From Mesorhizobium sp. (GTDB lineage: Bacteria > Pseudomonadota > Alphaproteobacteria > Rhizobiales > Rhizobiaceae), in the NCBI RefSeq assembly GCF_024509055.1, contig NZ_JANINM010000524.1:19487-83486 (forward strand): a stretch of 64,000 bases of DNA, in the 5' to 3' direction. This document shows, piece by piece, positions 17,802 through 26,218 of the stretch; within the stretch, counting starts at the first letter, position 1, and each line of letters begins with the position of its first letter. The notes under the pieces were generated by a model. That model searched no databases. It worked only from the letters and a program-made list of their open reading frames with translations, and was not told where the DNA came from. A program made the translations under genes and the position numbers.

Positions 17802-18626
17802 TCATTGAATAACGCGCGGCTCTCCCGTATTCGCGCCGGACGGATCGAGACCGTACTTCTTCAGGATCTCTCCGATCTTGCCGTTCGCATGAAGGGCATT
17901 GATGTCGTCCTTGAGAGCGTCGGTCAGCTTCGGATTGTCCTTCGTGTGCGGGAAGTTTGACTGCGCGGGCTCCTTGCTGGCGGCGACGCTGTCATCCGGC
18001 TCGATGATCTCGACTTTCATGCCGCCGTAGGCGCCATTTTTTTGTGCCTCCTTACCGACGACATAACTCTCAAATCCCGCGTCTATACGCCCTGCTGCCA
18101 GATCCTGCGCCATGTTGACGCTGTTGGGATAGGTGATTGCAGAGTCGCCAAAGAGCTTGGCGATGTCGTTGTACCAGAGGTAACCTTGGATGTTGCCCAC
18201 CTTCTTGCCAGAGAGCTGCGAAACCTTGGTGGCGCCTTCCTTCGAGATGACGCCCATCTGGTCGAGGTAAAGCGGCGCGGAAAGGCTGAGCACTTTCGCG
18301 CGCGCCGCCGTTCTGTACCAGTTGCCAACCGTCAAGTCGGCCTTTCCGGAGAGAACGGCCTGAATCGCGGCGGCAGGATCGAGCGAGATGACCTCGACCT
18401 TCAGGCATTCCATTCCAACGATTTCGCGAACGATGTCCGGGTCGATCCCGTTGAACTCGCCGTTCTTCACGCTGCTGAACGGCGGAAGTTCGTAAGCTGC
18501 AACCGTCAGGGTGCCGGACGTGACGGTCGGGAATTGGTGCGCCGGCTTGCAGTCTGCTGCGGCAGCCGCGGTGAGCGCCGAAAAAGATACGATCACGGTC
18601 GCCGTGACAAAGCTTAGGATCTTCAT
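17802..18626 (-). CDS. ABC transporter substrate-binding protein (polar amino acid type)
   Basis: This 274-residue periplasmic protein has a signal peptide (MKILSFVTATVIVSFSALTA, cleavage near AAA-ADC) and a type 3 solute-binding domain: GTLTVAAYELPPFSS, GIDPDIVREIVGM, DLTVGNWYRTAARA and GRIDAGFES. It closes a four-gene operon (ATPase, two permeases, binding protein). The family takes up amino acids and related carboxylates. The ligand cannot be read from sequence; glutamate, methylaspartate or a branched dicarboxylate would fit the neighbours. The binding protein is encoded last, which is less common than first. Confidence 0.88.
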   Translation of the reverse strand: MKILSFVTATVIVSFSALTAAAAADCKPAHQFPTVTSGTLTVAAYELPPFSSVKNGEFNGIDPDIVREIVGMECLKVEVISLDPAAAIQAVLSGKADLTVGNWYRTAARAKVLSLSAPLYLDQMGVISKEGATKVSQLSGKKVGNIQGYLWYNDIAKLFGDSAITYPNSVNMAQDLAAGRIDAGFESYVVGKEAQKNGAYGGMKVEIIEPDDSVAASKEPAQSNFPHTKDNPKLTDALKDDINALHANGKIGEILKKYGLDPSGANTGEPRVIQ

Positions 18627-18728
18627 GTTTCCCTCTGGCTCATGTTTGACATTGGGTTCGATGTTACGGTTCAGTTGCGGTCAGTTGTCATAAAGTCGAA
18701 CGGAAGCACCTCCATCTGTGTGGTTGGC

Positions 18729-19388
18729 TTATCGGGTGTGATGCGAAAGACGATCTTCGAGTTTTCCTACCGCGATCGTCGCAGGCACGCAGACAGCCGC
18801 ATAGATAACCCCCGCCAGGATCAAAGCTGGCAGGTATAGGAAAGTGGAGGAGCCTATAGAGTAGGCACGGCTGATCAATTCTGGCAGCGTTATTGCAAAG
18901 CAGAGGGAAGTCGACTGCAGGATAGTGATGGAGAAGCCGAGCAACGCAGGCAGGGCTACCATGAGCCCCTGGGGAAGGATGATGTAGCGCAGCGCATCGA
19001 TCTGGCTAAGACCGATAGCATCCGCAGCCTCCTTTTGCCCCGCCGCGACCGACTCCAGGCCGCCCCGAATGATCTCGCTGGTGTAGGCGCCGGTGCAGCA
19101 GGCCAGAGCGAGGACTGCCGAAGCGTACGAAGTAAGCGTTAGCCCGGCCGACGGCAGCCCATAGTAGGCGAATTGCAGGAGCACGAGCGCGGGCGTGCCC
19201 CGGCTAAGCTCGACGAAAGCCAGGGAGGAAAGCTTCACCGGGCGAGACTTCGCCTGCACGCCGAGCGCCAGGAGAAGGCCGAGAGGAATTCCAAGCAGAA
19301 GGCTCAGGCCCGCCACCTTGAGGCTTAGGGCGAAGCCTCCCAAAAGGGTCGGCAGCCATTCCCGCCAAAGGTCAAGGTACTCAATCAT
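18729..19388 (-). CDS. ABC transporter permease (HisM/GlnP type), second
   Basis: This 219-residue inner-membrane permease has about five membrane segments. The family's EAA loop that docks with the ATPase reads GQKEAADAIGLSQIDALRYIILPQGL. VELSRGTPALVLLQFAYYGL is the amino-acid permease N-terminal signature. It overlaps the preceding permease gene by 4 bases and so is co-translated. A 102-base gap precedes the binding-protein gene. Confidence 0.88.
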   Translation of the reverse strand: MIEYLDLWREWLPTLLGGFALSLKVAGLSLLLGIPLGLLLALGVQAKSRPVKLSSLAFVELSRGTPALVLLQFAYYGLPSAGLTLTSYASAVLALACCTGAYTSEIIRGGLESVAAGQKEAADAIGLSQIDALRYIILPQGLMVALPALLGFSITILQSTSLCFAITLPELISRAYSIGSSTFLYLPALILAGVIYAAVCVPATIAVGKLEDRLSHHTR

Positions 19389-20026
19389 CTGGCCACCCGA
19401 GCGCGCATTTTTTTGTCGACTGTCCTGGACACCCAGGCGATGGGCAGGCTCATCGCGATGTAGATGAGCGCGACGACCGCATAGACATCCAGGCCTCGGA
19501 AGGTTTGCTGCGAAATGTGATAGGCTGCGTAGGCAAGCTCAGGCACGCCGATGGCTGACGCGACGGCGCTGTCTTTGAGCAGCCCGATCGCGTAGGTAGC
19601 TGCGGCCGGAAGCGATATTCGCGCCAACTGCGGTGCGATAATCTCGCTCAGCTGGTTCCATCGCGGCATTCCCAGCGCGGTGCTCGCCTCCCATTGACCG
19701 TGATGGATTGCGGCAAGCGAGCCTCGATAGATCTCAGCCATGTTGACGGCGGTAATGAGCCCGAGCCCGATGCATGCCGCGGCGAACGCATTCAACTGAA
19801 TGACCCCCGATCCAAGTCCGAAATAGATCAGGAAGAGCCAGACCAGCGGGGGGATCGACCGTACGATCAGGATGAACGCGCCAACCAAGGGCTTTAGCAG
19901 AGGGATTTTCGTCAAGCGCAACGCGCAAATCGGAATTCCGAGCGCCGCCCCAAGAGAGAAAGCCAATGCGGTCAGCGCCAGCGTATACGGAACAGCCAGC
20001 AGGATGGTTACCGCCATGTCGCCCAT
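19385..20026 (-). CDS. ABC transporter permease (HisM/GlnP type), first
   Basis: This 213-residue permease is related to its neighbour. FILIVRSIPPLVWLFLIYFGL is the family's N-terminal signature, and QWEASTALGMPRWNQLSEIIAPQLAR is the EAA loop. Two different permeases in one operon point to a heterodimeric channel, as in HisQM. Its start lies one base after the ATPase stop. Confidence 0.88.
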   Translation of the reverse strand: MGDMAVTILLAVPYTLALTALAFSLGAALGIPICALRLTKIPLLKPLVGAFILIVRSIPPLVWLFLIYFGLGSGVIQLNAFAAACIGLGLITAVNMAEIYRGSLAAIHHGQWEASTALGMPRWNQLSEIIAPQLARISLPAAATYAIGLLKDSAVASAIGVPELAYAAYHISQQTFRGLDVYAVVALIYIAMSLPIAWVSRTVDKKMRARVAR

Positions 20027-20027
20027 C

Positions 20028-20828
20028 TCAGCGGTCCCTCACCGCTCTCAGGAAGCGCTGGGTCCTCTCCGCGCGCGGTGCAGTCATCACCTGCTTGCTT
20101 GGTCCCTCTTCTATGATCATGCCGTCAGCCATGACGACCACCCGGTTGGAAACATCCTCGGCGAAGTGCATTTCGTGGGTTACGACGATCATCGTCATTC
20201 CGTTTTCGGCCAACTCGCGCATGACCGTGAGCACCTCGACCCCCAGCTCCGGATCAAGGGCGGAGGTCGGCTCGTCGAAGAGCATCGCCTCAGGATCCAG
20301 CGCGAGCGCTCGCGCAATGGCTATGCGTTGCTGCTGGCCGCCGGAACATCGGGACGGATATTGGGAGCCCTTGTCCGCAAGACCAACGCGCGAGAGCAGC
20401 TGCATTGAGCGCTGGTCGGCTTCTTCCCTGCTTCTGCCAAGAACGCGTTCCTGGGCGAGACTTACGTTTCGCAGCACGGAAAGGTGCGGAAAAAGGTTGA
20501 AGGACTGGAAGACCATGCCAACTTTTCGGCGCAGCTTCTGGAGGTCTCGCACGGCGGGATGGCCTCCCGGGGCAATGGTCGCATCGCCGACCGAGACAGT
20601 CCCTCCGGTGTGAAATTCGAGTTGGTTTACACAGCGAAGAAGCGTGCTCTTGCCGGATCCGCTGGGGCCGATCATGGCGACGACTTCGCCTTTTGCGACG
20701 CTCAGGTTCACCCCTTTGAGCACTTCGATCGGCCCATAGGTCTTCCGGATCCCCTCCAGATGAATCAGCGGTGTCTCCAGCGCCGTGCCCTGGCCGTTGG
20801 GGGGATCGAGAGTGTCTGTAGCTTTCAT
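20028..20828 (-). CDS. Amino-acid ABC transporter ATP-binding protein
   Basis: This 266-residue ATPase of the polar amino-acid uptake group has Walker A GPSGSGKS (residues 54-61), signature CSGGQQQR, Walker [15 protein letters not shown] and switch His in VTHEMHFAE. The signature begins with Cys (RCSGGQ) rather than the usual Leu, a small deviation that should still work. It is the first gene of the four-gene transporter operon. The promoter should lie in the long upstream gap holding candidate operator site 5. Confidence 0.92.
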   Translation of the reverse strand: MKATDTLDPPNGQGTALETPLIHLEGIRKTYGPIEVLKGVNLSVAKGEVVAMIGPSGSGKSTLLRCVNQLEFHTGGTVSVGDATIAPGGHPAVRDLQKLRRKVGMVFQSFNLFPHLSVLRNVSLAQERVLGRSREEADQRSMQLLSRVGLADKGSQYPSRCSGGQQQRIAIARALALDPEAMLFDEPTSALDPELGVEVLTVMRELAENGMTMIVVTHEMHFAEDVSNRVVVMADGMIIEEGPSKQVMTAPRAERTQRFLRAVRDR

Positions 20829-21622
20829 GTATGCCTACCCGATGCGCCGAAGCCTGCTATGAGTGACAAGCCTTCTGGCTTGCGAACAAATAAGACGGAC
20901 ATTCGCGTTTTCGGTTAGGTCAAACGCGATGGCGGCCGCGTTCTGCTCGGATAGCGCTCACCGATAGAGCCAAGCGCAAATCCAGTTCCCTAAAAGGCCG
21001 CTCCTTGGCTGCGGTTGATCCGCAGTCCCAGTTCATTTTCGGCTCGCCAATCCGAGCCATCAACTTTCATCATGTATGATAAGTGACATGTTATTGGCAG
21101 TCAACTCCATTTTTCGAGCTACGGCGACGAACTCGCCCCGGCCGACCCAACCCTGATCGCGAGGCGCGCCGACGATCGCAGCTCTCCGTAGTGTCGAGGA
21201 CGTCATTCGGCGGCTAGGCAGTTGACGCACCTCTTACCCCGCGTTGGGACAGGAGCCCGCCGGTCCAAATTGAGCTTGGGCCGTTTGCGCGAGAAGCTCA
21301 GGCTGATCAGCCAGAGGACCAAGCCCGCCGAGGTCTCGCGCCACACCCTCGCCCAATGGGGACTCGCGCGCTTCCTCTGTCAAAAAGTTGGTTGTCGGCC
21401 ACTCGATGTAACCGGATCTTCGGTTAGGGCTGCGTACCGTTGCCGCCACGGGCATCGCTGTAGATTATGATGAATTGGAGGACCTCTGACCCGCTCGCCG
21501 ACGTGTACGCGTAGCTAACTCGATTTCTTGCTATCGCGCTTTGGCGGCGGCGACTTTGCCACCTTCTTTGAGAAGGGTCGAAAAGCTGCGCATACATTTT
21601 GCTGGAACGAAAGGGCCCCAAC
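20829..21622. other. Long intergenic region with decayed coding traces
   Basis: About 790 bases lie between the transporter operon and the B12 mutase gene. It holds operator site 5 (21069-21085). From roughly 21230 to 21480 on the plus strand, short open pieces in two frames are interrupted by stops; one ends TVAATGIAVDYDELEDL before TGA at about 21487. These look like the tail of a gene destroyed by frameshifts, but the family was not recognised. No intact gene is supported. Confidence 0.45.
21069..21090. promoter_or_regulatory. Candidate GntR operator, site 5
   Basis: The core ATGATAAGTG is identical to site 1, but the opposite CACTTAT arm is not kept. CATGT at 21071-21075 and ACATG at 21086-21090 form an outer inverted repeat around it. 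It lies about 240 bases upstream of the transporter ATPase gene, the nearest downstream gene on the minus strand. Confidence 0.45.
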
Positions 21623-23380
21623 TTAAGAAGCCACGGCTTCGGGTATCGCATTGATTTTGCGAAGAGCGTCCAACATCTCGTCCAGATTGCCACAAGGGAG
21701 GCAGCCTAGCTTGGCAACATCCTCGGTTACATCGACCGGGAGGCCCGAGTTGGTATCCGTCGGCACTTCATTCAGACGTCCTCCGATGAGAATTGGCAAA
21801 TCAATGTTTCGATCGGCCATGGCGGCTTTCACAGCTTGCGCGTAGCGAAAGGCAACTCCGTTATAGGTGGAAATCGCGATAGCATCGGCACCAGTCTCCA
21901 CGGCGTGCGCCACAAGCACCTCAGGGTCCACCGCGATACCCGCATCGCTAACAGCGACACCGAGTCCGACAAGGGCTTGCGTCACCAGATATTTGCCGTG
22001 CTCATGAACGTCCGTAGTCCCGACGCAGACCGTCAACTTTCTGTCGACAGGGGTTTGCTTCGAAATCCAGGCGGCGGCCTTCTCGTCTAATTCCCGCGCC
22101 CATTCAGCAGGGACAAGCGGTGAACGGCCCTGCTGAGTGTCTCGCCCGGGACCAAAGAGTGCTTCCAAACGCTTTGGCCCCATTCGACGGATGGCCAGCA
22201 TAAGCGCGGCGGGATCGTTGGTATCAACTCCACGATCGGCGAGGCCATCCAGCACGGCCTTCGCAAAACGATTTCCCCCTTCGACTAGCGTGTCGGCCAT
22301 TGCCTCAACCTTGGACCAGTCAAAGATTGGATCGTAAAACGGTGCATGCTCCGCAAGGCGATGAGCGAAGGTCTGCGCGTCGATAATCTCGTCAACATCC
22401 GGTATGCGCTGGTTTTCAGTCACTGGCACCGGGTTGATTGCGTGGCCCGAGGGCCAACGCCTCACATCGAGAATGTCTGTCAGCAGATAGCTCGCGAGGC
22501 TCGCGTAGTTGCCTGCGGACGCCGACTGGTAAGAGACCGTGTTTCCGAAGATCATGGTTCCGGGTGTACTGCTTACCCGCGCGAGTGCAGCATGAAACGC
22601 TGATCGCGATAGCGGATCACTAAAATGATGGCCATAGCAATGGCCCAACGTCCCTCCGATTAGCCCCTCAACAATATGCTTTTCGATCAGTACCATTCCG
22701 AGCGCGCATGCCATGTCCAGGAACAACCCCGCGAACCCGTCGTCAAGGTTGGAGTGGACCAAGACTTGCGACTTCTGGGCAGCGATTAGCCCAAGCGCGA
22801 CCACAGTTGATCGCGTGGTCGCGATGTCATCATCCCAGTACGGAAGCCTGAAGGTAAAATACTGCCCGAGATTTCCAATCGCGGTTGTGCCGGCTGCTAT
22901 GGCTGCACAAATGTTTTCGACCGCACCCGGCAACCCAAGCATGAAGTCCCCGAAATGTGCTGCGGCCGGCGCTGCATTGGTGATGCGAGCAAAGTCTTCT
23001 GGTCCGTTCAACACGATGCCTGTCCCTCGCATTGCCTTTTCTCGGACAGCTATGGGGTAGCCCATTGACCAGTCGAGCGTGATCCCAAATCGATCAACCG
23101 TTACCCCCGCCTCCTGACACCCTTCATACACTTCGGCGATAGCTTCAATTGTTCGATCCACGCTGCGAAAGCCTATGTGCGCGTGCTGCATGACCCGCCG
23201 TTCAACCGCGGCCCTCCGTTTCCATTCGACCTCGCTGGCCACCTGCATTTCGGTCAAGAAACGGCATTGGCCGAGCTGCCAAGCCGATGCCAAGGTCCTA
23301 CCTTCTGCTACCAGGTCGACGCCTGGTTCCATACGAGGCTCAACTAGCTGCATTTCGCGAGTGGTCATTTCAATTCCCAA
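21623..23380 (-). CDS. Single-chain B12-dependent mutase homologue (GlmE-like plus B12 domain)
   Basis: This 585-residue protein appears to join a glutamate-mutase-epsilon-like barrel to a C-terminal B12-binding domain. The C-terminal 130 residues carry TDVHEHGKYLV, a DxHxxG motif at D457-H459-G462 that supplies the cobalt ligand. AIAISTYNG and LIGGRLNE follow, matching the Ser and GG signatures. In the N-terminal part, AAIAAGTTAIGNLGQYFTF parallels the GlmE segment around GQAGNL. Known glutamate mutase keeps these two parts on separate genes, so this is probably a different carbon-skeleton mutase with an unknown substrate. A second ATG at 23368 is equally possible as the start. It is downstream of a GntR gene and the hydroxyproline-type operon, and may depend on the MutL reactivase. 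Confidence 0.72.
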   Translation of the reverse strand: MGIEMTTREMQLVEPRMEPGVDLVAEGRTLASAWQLGQCRFLTEMQVASEVEWKRRAAVERRVMQHAHIGFRSVDRTIEAIAEVYEGCQEAGVTVDRFGITLDWSMGYPIAVREKAMRGTGIVLNGPEDFARITNAAPAAAHFGDFMLGLPGAVENICAAIAAGTTAIGNLGQYFTFRLPYWDDDIATTRSTVVALGLIAAQKSQVLVHSNLDDGFAGLFLDMACALGMVLIEKHIVEGLIGGTLGHCYGHHFSDPLSRSAFHAALARVSSTPGTMIFGNTVSYQSASAGNYASLASYLLTDILDVRRWPSGHAINPVPVTENQRIPDVDEIIDAQTFAHRLAEHAPFYDPIFDWSKVEAMADTLVEGGNRFAKAVLDGLADRGVDTNDPAALMLAIRRMGPKRLEALFGPGRDTQQGRSPLVPAEWARELDEKAAAWISKQTPVDRKLTVCVGTTDVHEHGKYLVTQALVGLGVAVSDAGIAVDPEVLVAHAVETGADAIAISTYNGVAFRYAQAVKAAMADRNIDLPILIGGRLNEVPTDTNSGLPVDVTEDVAKLGCLPCGNLDEMLDALRKINAIPEAVAS

Positions 23381-23395
23381 AGACAGAGCCGCTGA

Positions 23396-23527
23396 CTAAA
23401 AGAGCTGCAAAAGCATCACGGCGAGATAGCTGAGGACTGTCATGTCCCGCGTCGGCCCGCTCGCGATGAACGTGCCGGAAGTGAGGTAGAGGCTCCTGTC
23501 GCGCTTAATGATGAGCAGCCCATTCAT
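23396..23527 (-). CDS. Short unrecognised ORF, 43 residues
   Basis: In the gap between the GntR gene and the B12 mutase gene, an ATG at 23525-23527 opens a 43-residue frame starting MNGLLIIKRDRSLYLTSG and ending SYLAVMLLQLF. The hydrophobic end could be a single membrane helix. No family was recognised and no strong ribosome binding site is seen. It could be the remnant of a transporter or a chance frame. Confidence 0.2.
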   Translation of the reverse strand: MNGLLIIKRDRSLYLTSGTFIASGPTRDMTVLSYLAVMLLQLF

Positions 23528-23529
23528 CG

Positions 23530-24297
23530 CTACCTCACTATTGGCCGGATCAAATCCACTGCGGCCACTTGCTTGGTGTTTCCAACTTCTGCGCGTGAGG
23601 CCAGCGCCAAGGCGCGCACGCGTTCAAAACTGTCGTGGAGATGCCTCCGCATAGAGTCACGCGCCACGCGCCCGTTTCGTTTCTCGATGGCCCGCACGAT
23701 GCCTTCATGCTCGGCGTGGATGCGCGCGTAATAGCTATCCTTCACTTCCGCCGCCACCAGGTGACCGAGTTGGACACGCGACCCGATTATGGGATGCAGG
23801 TAGCTCAAGAAGCCATGGATGAAGCGATTGCGGGCAGCATTGGCAATTGCGAGATGAAAATCATGGTCGTAGTGCAGCGGCACCTTGGCAGGATCCTCCC
23901 TTAGGCCGTCGGCCTGCTCCATAATGGCACGAATGCCGGCTGCTTCATCGTCGGACCGGCGTTCCGCGCAGAGGCCCGCAGCCTCCACCTCAACGCCCAG
24001 CCGCAGTTCGAGAAGGGCGAGGGTTTGCGGCAGCTCCCCGAGGGCTGCCTCCGGTATCGAGAAGACGTATGGAGCCGGCGCCTCGCTGACGAACATTCCG
24101 AGCCCTTGTCGCGGGATCACCAAGCCCTCCGATCTCAGCCGCGCGATCGCCTCACGGACAACGGTGCGGCTGACGTCGTACTCGGCGCACAGCTCGGCCT
24201 CGGTCGGCAACTGCGTGCCCGGGCGAAGCTCGCCCGAGAGGATATCTTCCGACAGGCTCTCAGCGACCACAGTGGACAGGGGTATGCGCTTCGTCAT
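23530..24297 (-). CDS. GntR-family transcriptional regulator, FadR/FCD subfamily
   Basis: This 255-residue regulator has an N-terminal winged helix (TEAELCAEYDVSRTVVREAI) and an FCD domain with HYDHDFHLAIA, HAEHEGIV and RRHLHDSFERV holding the expected metal-binding Asp and His residues. It follows the SDR gene by about 100 bases on the same strand, so it may be the last gene of the hydroxyproline-type operon or start its own unit with the B12 mutase. Its operator was not identified; none of the ATAAGTG or TGTCGTCT elements lies directly before it. Confidence 0.88.
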   Translation of the reverse strand: MTKRIPLSTVVAESLSEDILSGELRPGTQLPTEAELCAEYDVSRTVVREAIARLRSEGLVIPRQGLGMFVSEAPAPYVFSIPEAALGELPQTLALLELRLGVEVEAAGLCAERRSDDEAAGIRAIMEQADGLREDPAKVPLHYDHDFHLAIANAARNRFIHGFLSYLHPIIGSRVQLGHLVAAEVKDSYYARIHAEHEGIVRAIEKRNGRVARDSMRRHLHDSFERVRALALASRAEVGNTKQVAAVDLIRPIVR

Positions 24298-24403
24298 TTG
24301 CTACCTGCCGCACTCACGCGACTGCTTGCGCTCCGATGCCGCCGTCCGCACCCGTTGCGATCGCGACCGTGCCTTCGAAGCGTTTCACGAAACCCTCACC
24401 GAG

Positions 24404-25162
24404 CTAACGAATGTAGCTACCGCCATTGACATCGAGCGTCGCACCGTTCAGCGAGTTCTGCGACGGGCGCAGCACGAAGGCGACGAGTTCGGCGACCTCT
24501 GCCGGAGAGGCCATTTCGCCGATTGGAATGTCAGCAACCGCAGCCTGCTTGCCATGCGTGGCGATGAAATCCTCGGCCATGTCGGTGCGCACCCAGCCGG
24601 GCGCGATCGCGACGGCCGTGATGCCATCCGCCCCGAAGGAGCGAGCGATGGATTTCGTTAGGTTGACGAGGGCCGCTTTCGTCGCGCCATAGGGCATGGC
24701 ATCTGCCGCGTAGCCCCGCTGGCCGGCACGGCTTGCCATGTTGACGATGCGGCCGCCGCCATTTGCCTTGAAGTGCCGGATGGCCTCCTTTGCCAGATCG
24801 GCGGCGGCGAAGAAATTGATCTGGAACTCCTTTTGCCAGGCCGATTTCCAATCCTCGGGCGAAGCCTCGATGGATATCTCCGTCCGGATGCCCGCGTTGT
24901 TGATGAGACCGTGAACGCGGCCCGCCGCCTCGACGGCCTTTCGCCACAGTTCGAACGGCCCATCGGCGCTGGAAAGGTCAGCCTGCACGATCAAGCCACG
25001 GCCGCCGATCCGCGACATCAAAACCTCGGCGGCCGCGCTGTCGCGGCCGTAATGAATGATCGGACGCGCTCCCTCCGCGGCGAGGCGTTCGACGATGGCC
25101 GCGCCGATGCCGCCAGACGCCCCGGTGACGAGAACAGTCTGGCCCTCAAGCGACTTGTCCAT
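24404..25162 (-). CDS. Short-chain dehydrogenase/reductase (FabG-like)
   Basis: This 252-residue classical SDR has TGASGGIG for cofactor binding, LINNAGI, NMASRAG with the catalytic Ser, and PYGATK (YxxxK). The C-terminus NGATLDVNGGSYIR is typical. It starts 10 bases after the epimerase stop and belongs to the operon running from the DapA-family lyase. A step on a hydroxy or keto acid derived from hydroxyproline is likely; a standard hydroxyproline pathway does not need an SDR, so it may extend substrate range. Confidence 0.85.
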   Translation of the reverse strand: MDKSLEGQTVLVTGASGGIGAAIVERLAAEGARPIIHYGRDSAAAEVLMSRIGGRGLIVQADLSSADGPFELWRKAVEAAGRVHGLINNAGIRTEISIEASPEDWKSAWQKEFQINFFAAADLAKEAIRHFKANGGGRIVNMASRAGQRGYAADAMPYGATKAALVNLTKSIARSFGADGITAVAIAPGWVRTDMAEDFIATHGKQAAVADIPIGEMASPAEVAELVAFVLRPSQNSLNGATLDVNGGSYIR

Positions 25163-25172
25163 GGTTCCTCTC

Positions 25173-26207
25173 CTACTTCAAAAGATCTACCTGCGGCCCC
25201 CAGGTATCCGAGAGCGCAAAGCCGACGCGGAACGGATCGTCATCTGAAATACGCAGCTCGGATCGCCCGTAGACGTAACCGCGGCCCGTGATGCGCGGCA
25301 GCACGGCCTTGCGGCCGCCGACTTCCGTTTCACCTATGGCTTCGGCCATGAACTCGCCGCCTATGATGGAACGCGAGGTGCGGACATCGCCAACTTTCAC
25401 GAGACCGCGCGCATAGAGTACCGCGAGATTGGCAGAACTCCCGGTGCCGCAAGGCGAGCGGTCGACCCGGCCTGGCGGCAGCACGGTACAGGTGCGCACC
25501 GCGCCGTCGGGCTCTCGGTCGCGGAACATGACATAGGCGATTTCGTCGACCCCCGGGAGGGTGGGGTGCTTCACGGGTATCTGTTCCGAAAGCAGGCGCT
25601 TCAGTTCGATACCTGCTTCGGCGAGCGCCCGCGAATTGGACGGCCCAATGGAGAGACCTATTTGATCGACATCGACCAACGCGTAGTACACACCGCCGAA
25701 GGCAACATCTACCTTGATTTTCCCCCAGTGCGGCGTGTCGACGGCTTGGTCGAGGTATTCCGCGAAGCATGGCACGTTATCCAGGCTGACCGACAGGCAC
25801 CGCCCTTCCTCGCAACGGGCTCGCGCCAGGATCAGGCCGGCAGGCGTATCTAGCCTCACCAAAGTTTCAGGTTCCCGCATGGCTACGCGCCCGCTTTCGA
25901 GGAGCGCGGTGACGACGCAGATGCTGTTGCTGCCGGACATTGGGTGGGCCCGGTCGGCCTGCAGCACGATAAATCCAGCATCTGCATCGAGACGTGACGG
26001 AGCGACCAGGAGGTTCACCGTCATGGCGACGTTGGCGCGCGGCTCGAAGGTTACGAAACGACGGAGACTGTCGTCCACCGTGTTGATGTGGTTCATCTTG
26101 TCCAGCATGGTTGCGCCAGGAATCTCTGGCGCTCCGCCCACTAGCACATGGCCCAGCTCCCCTTGGCAGTGGACAAGCAGCAAATCGAGCGACCGTTCGA
26201 AGCGCAT
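25173..26207 (-). CDS. Proline racemase family: hydroxyproline epimerase or dehydratase
   Basis: This 344-residue protein belongs to the proline racemase / 4-hydroxyproline 2-epimerase / trans-3-hydroxy-L-proline dehydratase superfamily. The first catalytic position, Cys in proline racemase (MCGH), is Ser here: S91 in HPMSGSNSICV. The second is Cys, C253 in VDRSPCGTGSS. Cys/Cys pairs mark racemases and epimerases, and Cys/Thr pairs mark the trans-3-hydroxyproline dehydratase. Ser/Cys members are known in the superfamily and some act on both substrates (from memory). Neighbours supply the D-amino-acid oxidase, DapA-type deaminase and semialdehyde dehydrogenase of the trans-4-hydroxy-L-proline pathway, so the epimerase role is most likely; the Ldh-like reductase at 40 kb would fit dehydratase activity too. 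Confidence 0.85.
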   Translation of the reverse strand: MRFERSLDLLLVHCQGELGHVLVGGAPEIPGATMLDKMNHINTVDDSLRRFVTFEPRANVAMTVNLLVAPSRLDADAGFIVLQADRAHPMSGSNSICVVTALLESGRVAMREPETLVRLDTPAGLILARARCEEGRCLSVSLDNVPCFAEYLDQAVDTPHWGKIKVDVAFGGVYYALVDVDQIGLSIGPSNSRALAEAGIELKRLLSEQIPVKHPTLPGVDEIAYVMFRDREPDGAVRTCTVLPPGRVDRSPCGTGSSANLAVLYARGLVKVGDVRTSRSIIGGEFMAEAIGETEVGGRKAVLPRITGRGYVYGRSELRISDDDPFRVGFALSDTWGPQVDLLK

Positions 26208-26218
26208 CGCATTAGGTC

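Noticed and set aside
20829..23600. Search for a cobalamin riboswitch near the B12-dependent genes
   Set aside because: No B12-box-like sequence with a supporting fold was recognised before glmS or the single-chain mutase.
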